Origin: Gemmatimonadales bacterium
GTDB lineage: Bacteria > Gemmatimonadota > Gemmatimonadetes > Gemmatimonadales > GWC2-71-9
Direction: 5' to 3'
Length of the DNA: 10,011 nt
NCBI GenBank assembly: GCA_013812695.1
Contig: JACCSZ010000319.1
Location: 1 to 10,011 of the forward strand
Shown: piece by piece, positions 1 through 6,156 of the stretch
How positions within the stretch are numbered: the stretch's first letter is position 1
How the letters are laid out: every line of letters begins with the position of its first letter
Translations under genes and position numbers: made by a program
The notes under the pieces: model-generated
The model's database searches: none
Told to the model about the DNA's origin: nothing
Seen by the model: only the letters and a program-made list of their open reading frames with translations

Positions 1-54
1 CTGAGCGAAGCGAAGGAGCCATGACCGGACGCATGGCTCCTTCGCTTCGCTCAG
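1..54. repeat. Long perfect palindrome (REP/MITE-like intergenic repeat)
   Basis: Bases 1-22 and 33-54 are exact reverse complements (22 bp stem) around a 10-base loop (23-32). The arm core reads CTGAGCGAAGCGAAGGA. The right arm continues GATGAC (55-60), so the stem probably extends left of the window with GTCATC. From memory, cores of the type TCCTGAGCGAAGCGAAGGA recur in intergenic regions of many Chloroflexota, Acidobacteriota and Gemmatimonadota genomes and MAGs; I cannot search to confirm this. There is no T-tract after the stem, so it is not a classical intrinsic terminator, although it could end or stabilise a transcript from the left. Its position is about 235 bases upstream of the sensor gene. 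Confidence 0.8.
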
Positions 55-60
55 GATGAC

Positions 61-82
61 GGCGCGCTCAGGATCCCGCGCC
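61..82. repeat. Short degenerate echo of the palindrome
   Basis: GGCGCG (61-66) and CGCGCC (77-82) form a 6 bp stem with a 10-base loop. The ten bases CGCTCAGGAT at 65-74 repeat those at 49-58 in the right arm of the large palindrome. It looks like a partial second copy of the same repeat family directly abutting the first. The downstream stretch 83-288 shows no gene, RNA or clear promoter that I can support. Confidence 0.4.
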
Positions 83-288
83 GCCCGCTCGCCGCCTGAC
101 GCGAAATGCAGCACCCGCGTTTGCTCCCCGCCGCCGCCTCGCGTCCAACTCTCCATCCCGTAAGCAGTTGTTCCGACCCCGCCTAGGGCACGGGCCTTGC
201 CAGTTACGAAATCGACTGCAGCACGCGCAAGTCATTGCGCGATAGTCGCCTGAGCTTCCGTTCTACCTCCACGCGACAGGTCATTCTG

Positions 289-3210
289 GTGACGCTAGCT
301 CCGGCACCGCTGCAGAGCAGGTTTGGGCGTCGCCTTCTCATGCTGTTTGTCGGCTGTGCGCTGCTGCCGGTGGCCGTGGTTGCGGCGATGTCGTACGCCC
401 ACGTGACCGGTGAGCTCCGGAGCCAGAGCGAACGTCGCCTCCACCAGGCCAACAAAGCCCTCAGTCTCGCGGTATACGAGCGGCTGCTGCTGCTCGATGC
501 GACCCTGCGCGGCATCCCGCCGCGAGTGGTGCTCCACCTCAAGGGCGCCGATCGTCCCGCCGAGGCGAGCCGGCTCCTCGGCGCCGGCCTCGACCTGCTC
601 GTCAGCCGCCGATTCGTGGCGCTCGAGTTCGTCGGTGACGATGCTGTCCGCCTTCCCGTCTTCGGCAAGTTGAAGGAGCGGCCGGTGCTCACCCCGGACG
701 CCCGCGAGGACCTCGCCCTCGGTCTGCCGGTCATTGTGAACGCGCACGTCGACGGGGGTTCCTCGCGCACCTTCATGCTCCGCCGGATGCATGGCCGGGA
801 AGTGAGGGGCACGCTGGTGGGCGAGGTGAGTCCCGAGTTCCTGTGGAGTTCGCTGGCGTCGAGCATGCCGTCACCCGCTACGATGGTGTCGGTGATGGAT
901 GACTCGGGTCGCGTGGTGTTCCGGTCGACGCAGGCCGAGCTGGTGTTGCGGCTCGATCCGATCCATGAGGCGGCGCCGCTGCCCGAGGCGTCCCCGGCGC
1001 TGCCCGACTCCGCGGCGCAGGCGTTCGTCACCTCCTCGTGGCCGCTGGTGCTCGACGAAGTGTTCTCGGCGCCCGCCTGGACCCTCGTGCTGAGTGAAAC
1101 CGAGGAAGCGGTGCTCGGCCCCGTGTTCCGGTTCTCGCGCACGTTCATCTGGGTGGTTCTGGGCTCCGGTGTCGCCGTGCTGCTGCTCAGCGGCACCCAG
1201 ATCCGGCGGAGCCTGGTGCCGTTGGTGGAGCTTCGGGAGGGCACCCGCCGCATCGCGCAGCGCGATTTCGCCAAGCCGGTGTCGGTCTCGAGCGGCGACG
1301 AGTTCGAGGAGCTGGCCATCTCGTTCAACGCGATGGCCCTGCAGCTGGGCCGCCAGTTCCAGGCGCTCTCGACCGCCGCCGAGCTCGATCGGGCGGTGCT
1401 GTCGGCCACCGACGCGGCGTCCATCGTGGACACGCTGCTGGCCCGCACGCGGGACATCGTCCCCTGCCACATGGTGGGTGTCACGCTGGTGGCGACCGAT
1501 GGCGGCAAGTCGCTGAGCAGTGTGGTGTACGATTACTGCGACGAGGTCCGCCATTCGGCGCGGGTGGAGCTCCGCTCGGAGGACGTGCAGGAGCTGCTGG
1601 GCGGTCCGGACTCGGTGACGCTCGATGGGGCTGGGGACGGGTTCCCGGCCTACCTCGATCCGATGTTCCGTCTGGAGCCGCAATCCGTGCTGGTGCTGCC
1701 GCTCCGGTTCCGGCGCCAGCTCGTCGGCGTGTTCGCGATCGGCTACCGGTCGACGTCCGTGGCGAGCCCCGACGAGCATGTTCAGCTTCGGCGGCTGGCG
1801 GATCAGGTGGCGGTCGCGCTGGTGAACGCGCAGATGCTCGAGCAGGTCAAGTCGCTCGCGTACTACGACAGCCTCACGGGACTGCCGAACCGGCTGTCGT
1901 ACAAGGAACGGCTGGCCCACGCCCTCGAGCACGCACGGCGCTCGGGGAAGCTCGTGGCCGCGTTCTTCATCGACCTCGATCACTTCAGCCGCATCAACGA
2001 TACGCTCGGCCACGAAGCGGGCGACCAGCTCCTCCAGCAGGTGGCGCTGCGCCTTCGCGCGTGCTGCCGCGACCGCGAGGACGAGGTCGGCCCCGCACAG
2101 GACGCCGTGACCCCGGACGTCGCCCGGCTCGGCGGCGACGAGTTCACCGTCATCATCCCGGGCCTGACGCGTCCCGAAGACGCGGGCAAGCTGGCGCGGC
2201 GGATCCTGAACAGTCTCGCGCATCCGATTCGCGTGGCCAACCAGGAGATCTTCGTCAACGCGAGCATCGGCATCGCCGTTTACCCCGGCGACGGCGAGGA
2301 TATCGAGACGCTGCTGATGCACGCCGACACCGCGATGTATAAGGCGAAAGAACAGGGCGGAAACAGCTACCAGACCTACTCGCGCACGATGAACGCGAGC
2401 GCGCTCCAGCGGCTGACCCTCGAGAACGCGCTTCGTCGCGCGCTCGAGCGCTCGGAGTTCGAGCTCCATTACCAGCCGATCGTAGATGGCCGGGGTGGTC
2501 AGATCATCGGCGCGGAAGCACTCGTCCGGTGGAGCCATCCGGAGCTGGGCCGCCTGCTGCCGTCGGAGTTCATTCCGCTGGCGGAGGAGAACGGCCTCAT
2601 CGTCCCGCTGGGCGAGTGGGTGCTCCACCAGGCGTGCGCGCAGAATCGCGCGTGGCAGGCGGCAGGGCTCACGCCCGTTCGCGTGGTCGTGAACCTCTCG
2701 AGCCGGCAGCTCCGCCGCACGCTTCCCGACACCGTCGCCAGCATCCTGCAGGACACCGGCCTCGAGGCTCGGTTCCTCGGGCTCGAGCTGACCGAGAGCC
2801 TGCTCGTGAACCATCACAAGGAAGACACGGACACGTTGCACGCCCTCCGCGCCATGGGACTGCACCTCGCGGTGGACGACTTCGGGACCGGCTACTCGTC
2901 GTTCAGCTACTTGAAGCAGTTGCCGCTGGACGCCCTCAAGATCGACCGCTCGTTCGTCCGCGAGATCGCCACGTCGCCTGACGATGCGGCCATCACGACC
3001 GCCATCATCGCGATGGCGCACGCGCTCGGGCTCAAGGTGGTGGGCGAGGGGATCGAGACGGCGGCGCAGCGCGAGGTGCTCAGGGAACAGGGGTGCGACG
3101 CGATGCAGGGCTACCTGTTCAGCCGGCCGGTGCCGGCGGACGATCTCGTGGCACTGCTGGCCAAGCGGCCGGTGGTCGCTCGACCGGCCCGACGACTCAA
3201 GAGCGCGTAG
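289..3210 (+). CDS. Membrane sensor with HAMP, GAF, GGDEF and EAL domains (c-di-GMP turnover)
   Basis: Bifunctional-type cyclic-di-GMP protein of 973 aa at the inner membrane. A GTG at 289 is chosen because it sits just before the conserved SRFGRRLLMLFVG start of this architecture and has a weak AGG upstream; a TTG at 235 would add 18 residues. In order: TM1 about 15-34, a periplasmic sensor region to about 282, TM2 284-302, HAMP about 305-357, GAF about 362-512, GGDEF about 523-697 and EAL about 707-957. The cyclase motif RLGGDEF is intact (GGDEF 615-619), with FFIDLD and NDTLGHEAGD upstream. The EAL domain keeps EAL (743-745), Asn802, Glu833, the DDFGTGYSS Asp pair 863-864, Lys884, Glu920 and Gln940, so phosphodiesterase activity is likely. 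The cyclase I-site is missing: V-T-P-D stands where R-x-x-D is expected, after an insertion of about 13 residues. It converges on the C1 genes but nothing else links it to them. Confidence 0.93.
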   Translation: MTLAPAPLQSRFGRRLLMLFVGCALLPVAVVAAMSYAHVTGELRSQSERRLHQANKALSLAVYERLLLLDATLRGIPPRVVLHLKGADRPAEASRLLGAGLDLLVSRRFVALEFVGDDAVRLPVFGKLKERPVLTPDAREDLALGLPVIVNAHVDGGSSRTFMLRRMHGREVRGTLVGEVSPEFLWSSLASSMPSPATMVSVMDDSGRVVFRSTQAELVLRLDPIHEAAPLPEASPALPDSAAQAFVTSSWPLVLDEVFSAPAWTLVLSETEEAVLGPVFRFSRTFIWVVLGSGVAVLLLSGTQIRRSLVPLVELREGTRRIAQRDFAKPVSVSSGDEFEELAISFNAMALQLGRQFQALSTAAELDRAVLSATDAASIVDTLLARTRDIVPCHMVGVTLVATDGGKSLSSVVYDYCDEVRHSARVELRSEDVQELLGGPDSVTLDGAGDGFPAYLDPMFRLEPQSVLVLPLRFRRQLVGVFAIGYRSTSVASPDEHVQLRRLADQVAVALVNAQMLEQVKSLAYYDSLTGLPNRLSYKERLAHALEHARRSGKLVAAFFIDLDHFSRINDTLGHEAGDQLLQQVALRLRACCRDREDEVGPAQDAVTPDVARLGGDEFTVIIPGLTRPEDAGKLARRILNSLAHPIRVANQEIFVNASIGIAVYPGDGEDIETLLMHADTAMYKAKEQGGNSYQTYSRTMNASALQRLTLENALRRALERSEFELHYQPIVDGRGGQIIGAEALVRWSHPELGRLLPSEFIPLAEENGLIVPLGEWVLHQACAQNRAWQAAGLTPVRVVVNLSSRQLRRTLPDTVASILQDTGLEARFLGLELTESLLVNHHKEDTDTLHALRAMGLHLAVDDFGTGYSSFSYLKQLPLDALKIDRSFVREIATSPDDAAITTAIIAMAHALGLKVVGEGIETAAQREVLREQGCDAMQGYLFSRPVPADDLVALLAKRPVVARPARRLKSA

Positions 3211-3219
3211 GAGCCACGC

Positions 3220-3798
3220 TCACGCTCCCTCCAGCATCCGCTCCAGCTCCCCGGCCTGTTCCCATCCGATGATCGCGTAGGGCAAACCCGAGGGCAGCAC
3301 CGACGCGAAGCACGAATCCACCAGCTCCGTTCCGCTGCCGCCGTCCGCCGGCTTGATCAGCACCAGCCGCTCCGCGTCCAGCGCTCCGGCCACGAACGCC
3401 GCCACGCTGTCGCTGGTCGCCGCCCAGCTATGCTCGAGCACGTCGGCGGCGCGCATCCAGCGAGACGGCGCCAGCACCGCGATGCCGGCCGCGCCGACCG
3501 CGACCCCGATCGATCCCGGCTCCTCGACCAGTACGGCGCCGGCGATCCGCTCGGCGAGCACGTGCGCATACTGATCCATGCCCAGGATCGCCATCCAATG
3601 CGCGGCGTCGGGCGAGAGCCGGTCGCGGCGCTCGAACTCGCGCACGGCGTCCGCGAACGGCCCGCCGCCCGGGACCACCACGATCCGGTGGCGGCGCCCG
3701 GCCGCCGCGAGCGTGGCGCCCACCGCATCCAGGGCACCGGGAACGGCGCTCAGGCTTCCGCCCACTTTGACGACACTCAGTCCTCCGTGCCGGCTCAC
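3220..3798 (-). CDS. mfnE: MfnE-like amino-acid-kinase-fold protein (methylofuran synthesis)
   Basis: Protein of 192 aa with the amino acid kinase fold, of the archaeal aspartokinase-related type (COG2054). In Methanocaldococcus, MfnE phosphorylates aminomethylfuranmethyl phosphate to the diphosphate, the activated furan used for methanofuran. Seen here: the N-terminal ATP-binding VVKVGGSL (9-16), VVVPGGGPFADAV (40-51), the family signature GMDQYAHVLAERI from about 72, a TSDSVAAF segment, and LIKPADGGSG near the C-terminus. The start is GTG at 3798, whose last two bases form the TGA of the preceding gene (GTGA overlap), implying translational coupling. A GGAGG lies just inside the gene, before an in-frame CTG, so a slightly later start is possible. 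Reading frame extends far upstream but only as a shadow of the preceding gene. The partner next door is the MfnF-like gene, so the pair covers two consecutive pathway steps. Family call firm, exact substrate inferred. Confidence 0.83.
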   Translation of the reverse strand: MSRHGGLSVVKVGGSLSAVPGALDAVGATLAAAGRRHRIVVVPGGGPFADAVREFERRDRLSPDAAHWMAILGMDQYAHVLAERIAGAVLVEEPGSIGVAVGAAGIAVLAPSRWMRAADVLEHSWAATSDSVAAFVAGALDAERLVLIKPADGGSGTELVDSCFASVLPSGLPYAIIGWEQAGELERMLEGA

Positions 3799-4880
3799 CG
3801 GTTCGCCAGCTCGTCGGCCAGCAGCCAGGCGACCGCCGCCGCCGGTGCGGTGCGGGCGGCCGTCCGGAGCCGCGCCGCCAGCGGCAGGAGGGTGAGCCCC
3901 GCGCGCCGGGCAGCCTCGGCGGCGATGAAGTCCCCCAGCCCGGCCACCATGGCATTCGCGGTGCCCGCGAACCCCGCACCCACCCGGCACACGGCGGCGG
4001 CCACCAGCTCGATCTGCGCCTCGGCGAGCGCCCGGGCGATGCCGTCGATCGCCTGCTCGTCCAGCATCTCCCGGTCGCCGCACACGACACGCGCCAGCCG
4101 CTCGCCCGCGAACTCGCGCGTCGCGGGGCGGCCGTCCGCCGTCGGCACCGTGAAGTCGGCCGGGTCGAGCCGCCCCAGCCACACGTGGGCGTCGCCGATG
4201 GTGGCGAACCCTTCGGACGAGACCGCGGCGGCACCGCCCCACAGCGGCACCTCGCGCACCAGGGCTTCGGCGGGCGTGCGCACGGCCCCGGTGTAGACCA
4301 GCTCACCCGTCAGCAGTCGGGCGGGGTCGGTGCGACCCCGGGCCACGACGCGGCTGGCCTGGATCGGAATGATGTCGGTGGAAGTCGTGCCGATGTCGAT
4401 GAGGATGCCGCTCGGCATGTCTCGGGCGACGCACGCGGCCGTGGCCGCCCAGTTCGAAGCCCCGGCTGCCAGGGGCTGGACGCGCGCCGCGGCCGGGGGT
4501 ACGAACCGGCCGTCCACGGTATAGACGTGCAGCGCATCGCCCGGGAATGCGTCAGCCAGCGCGTCGAGCACGAAGCCCACGCCTTCGCGCTTGGTGCGGA
4601 ACACCTGCGACAGCTCGGCGGTCATGGTGACCGCATGCGCGCACCCCTGGCTGCCGCCAAGATCCGCGGCCAGAGCCGCAAGCGTGGCCGCGAGCGCGCC
4701 GGGATCGCGCTGGATTTCGTATGCCACCGAGGCGGTCCGCACCGCGGGCGGTCCGTCGCCGTGGCTGTCGATCCGCGCCGCCTTGGTGTTCACGCCGCCG
4801 ATGTCCCAGCCGATCACGGTCGGCCGCGGCTGGCTGGTCACCCGGCTCGCGCCGCTGGTACCTTCTGCCATGGATATCAT
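3795..4880 (-). CDS. mfnF: MfnF-like H4MPT-linked C1 pathway protein (hydantoinase/oxoprolinase fold)
   Basis: Protein of 361 aa of the actin-like HyuA/oxoprolinase family found in H4MPT clusters (COG1548). Archaeal MfnF joins the activated aminomethylfuran diphosphate to tyramine or glutamyl-tyramine, forming the ether bond of methanofuran. In methylotrophs the acceptor may be a tyrosine derivative, since their methylofuran differs. Visible motifs: VIGWDIGGVNTKAARI (22-37) as the first phosphate loop, MTAEL (86-90), GASNWAATA (140-148), GILIDIGTTSTDIIPI (158-173) as the second phosphate loop, LVYTGAVRTP (194-203) and CRVGAGFAG (298-306). ATG at 4880 is preferred because GAGG (4890-4887) lies 6 bases upstream. 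Alternatives are ATG 4871, GTG 4841 and GTG 4817; the last starts right at VIGWDIGG. The 5' end overlaps the start of the divergent HisA-like gene. It is coupled to mfnE by a GTGA overlap. Confidence 0.88.
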   Translation of the reverse strand: MISMAEGTSGASRVTSQPRPTVIGWDIGGVNTKAARIDSHGDGPPAVRTASVAYEIQRDPGALAATLAALAADLGGSQGCAHAVTMTAELSQVFRTKREGVGFVLDALADAFPGDALHVYTVDGRFVPPAAARVQPLAAGASNWAATAACVARDMPSGILIDIGTTSTDIIPIQASRVVARGRTDPARLLTGELVYTGAVRTPAEALVREVPLWGGAAAVSSEGFATIGDAHVWLGRLDPADFTVPTADGRPATREFAGERLARVVCGDREMLDEQAIDGIARALAEAQIELVAAAVCRVGAGFAGTANAMVAGLGDFIAAEAARRAGLTLLPLAARLRTAARTAPAAAVAWLLADELANR

Positions 4881-5670
4881 CCCGGTCCTCGATCTCGCGC
4901 GTGGGCTCGCGGTGCACGCGCGGGCCGGCGACCGCGCGCGCTACCGGCCGGTATCCTCAGCGCTGGCTCCCGAGGCCGTCGGCGACCCGGTCGCGCTGAT
5001 CCGTGCGTTCCGGCACCGCCTCGGGGCGGCGTCGTGCTATATCGCCGATCTGGACGCGATCCAGGGCGGGGCACTGCAGTGCGCCATGCTGCGCGAGCTG
5101 ACGGGGCTAGAGCCGGGGTTCTCGGGAACCATCCTGGTCGATGCCGGCGCGCACTCCGCCGAGGGCGCGTTCGAGGTGCTGGCCTGCGGCGCCGGTCAGG
5201 TGGTGATCGGTCTCGAGTCGCTTCGCGCATTCACCGATCTTGCCGACATCGTCCGCGCGGTCGGCGGTGAGCGCGTGATTTTCAGCGTCGATCTCCGCCT
5301 TGGCCGCCCGATCCTTCACGAGGAAATGCGCGATCTCGCCGGCACCGGCCCGCCCGATGTCCTGAGCGTCGCGGCCCAGGCGGTCGAGGCCGGGGTGCGT
5401 GGCCTGCTCGTGCTCGATCTTGCGCGGATCGGCACGGGGTGCGGCACGGACCTCGGCCTGCTCGGAGAGCTGAGGGCACGGTTTCCGTCGGTGCGCCTGC
5501 TTACGGGCGGGGGGGTGCTGGCCCGGAGGGATCTGGACCGGATGCGCGAGGCCGGCTGCGACGGAGCGCTCGTCGCGAGCGCTATTCACGCCGGCACGAT
5601 TACGGCGGGGGATCTCGCGAGCCTGGCCGGCGAGCCGGTAGAGCCTCAGTCGCCCAGCGTCTCCCGGTAG
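4870..5670 (+). CDS. HisA-like TIM-barrel protein of H4MPT clusters
   Basis: Protein of 266 aa related to ProFAR isomerase HisA, of the COG1411 type that accompanies H4MPT genes in archaea and methylotrophs; its reaction is not established. N-terminal MDIIPVLDLARGLAVHA holds Asp8, which corresponds to the HisA catalytic Asp8. VIFSVDLRLG holds Asp141, matching the second HisA acid/base (Asp127 in Thermotoga). Also visible: YIADLDAI (57-64), VLDLARIGTGCGTDLGLL (181-198), and the phosphate-binding ends LLTGGGV (210-216) and GALVASAIHAGTI (232-244). So an aminoaldose-ketose type isomerisation of a phosphoribosyl-like substrate is plausible (inference). It is the only + strand gene of the cluster. 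Its ATG (4870) overlaps an alternative mfnF ATG within the palindrome CCATGG. No ribosome binding site is visible upstream. Its 3' end overlaps the PTPS-like gene by 25 bases. Confidence 0.85.
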   Translation: MDIIPVLDLARGLAVHARAGDRARYRPVSSALAPEAVGDPVALIRAFRHRLGAASCYIADLDAIQGGALQCAMLRELTGLEPGFSGTILVDAGAHSAEGAFEVLACGAGQVVIGLESLRAFTDLADIVRAVGGERVIFSVDLRLGRPILHEEMRDLAGTGPPDVLSVAAQAVEAGVRGLLVLDLARIGTGCGTDLGLLGELRARFPSVRLLTGGGVLARRDLDRMREAGCDGALVASAIHAGTITAGDLASLAGEPVEPQSPSVSR

Positions 5671-6146
5671 GTCGCCGACTGGCCGTAGTTCTCCTCGACC
5701 TCGAGCTCGAGCAGGGTCAGGTGAGTGTGGCCGGCGCCGTTCAGCTCGTCGCGCACGCGGGTGCCAAGATATTGGGCAAGCATTTCGGCCGTACTGTTCT
5801 GGATCGGCAGCATCGCGCAGTCGCGCGTGGGAAAGACGTACGTCGGCTTGCCGAAATAGTCGACGCGCACCCGGTCGCCGTCCTCGTGATAGGCGAGCTT
5901 CGGATTCCGCGTCGGGAGCAGCACCTTGTGGTCGATTTCGTCGACGAGGCCCCGGGTGATCTGCTTGAGGATGCTGAAGTCGAGCACGAAGAACGCCTCG
6001 GCGTCCACCGAGCCTTCGACGGCGATGCCGACCCGGTAGTTGTGGCCATGCAGCGACTCGCACTGGTGGCCCCGGAACGTGATGAAGTGGGCCGAGGCGA
6101 ACACCAGGTAGTCCTTGCTGACCTGCACGCGGAAGTTGCTCTGCAC
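5646..6146 (-). CDS. 6-pyruvoyl-tetrahydropterin synthase / QueD-like protein
   Basis: Protein of 166 aa of the PTPS/QueD family (COG0720), a T-fold zinc enzyme acting on dihydroneopterin triphosphate or related pterins. Zinc ligands are His20 (SAHF) and His33/His35 (HGHNY). The catalytic Cys29 is in the spacing C-x-x-x-HGH typical of QueD. FVLDFSILK (53-61) and DHKVLL (72-77) are family motifs, and a Glu in LLELEVEE (145-152) is the likely pterin anchor. Residues about 81-113 form an extra segment ending in FPTRDCAMLPIQNSTAEML, which as I recall is characteristic of the longer versions in H4MPT clusters of planctomycetes and relatives. GTG at 6146 is chosen for its strong site GAGGAG (6158-6153) with 6-base spacing. 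It begins 10 bases after the CitG-like gene. A role in pterin supply for H4MPT is inferred; queuosine or folate (PTPS-III) roles are alternatives. Confidence 0.87.
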   Translation of the reverse strand: MQSNFRVQVSKDYLVFASAHFITFRGHQCESLHGHNYRVGIAVEGSVDAEAFFVLDFSILKQITRGLVDEIDHKVLLPTRNPKLAYHEDGDRVRVDYFGKPTYVFPTRDCAMLPIQNSTAEMLAQYLGTRVRDELNGAGHTHLTLLELEVEENYGQSATYRETLGD

Positions 6147-6156
6147 GACGGTCTCC

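Noticed and set aside
235..288. TTG start at 235 for the sensor gene
   Set aside because: The extra 18 residues are not family-like and no ribosome binding site precedes the TTG; GTG 289 fits the usual N-terminus. It cannot be excluded.
871..3021. A 716-codon open frame on the minus strand opposite the GGDEF/EAL gene
   Set aside because: It is antisense to clear conserved domains, has Arg/His/Gln-rich low-information composition, and is typical of shadow frames in G+C-rich DNA.
3211..3219. Bidirectional terminator between the convergent sensor gene and mfnE
   Set aside because: Only nine bases separate the stops and no stem with a T-tract is visible on either strand.
3799..4242. Upstream extension of the MfnE-like frame to 4242
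   Set aside because: This part runs through the conserved 3' half of the MfnF-like gene in another frame and reads as Arg/Gly-rich shadow sequence; family similarity begins only at VVKVGGSL.
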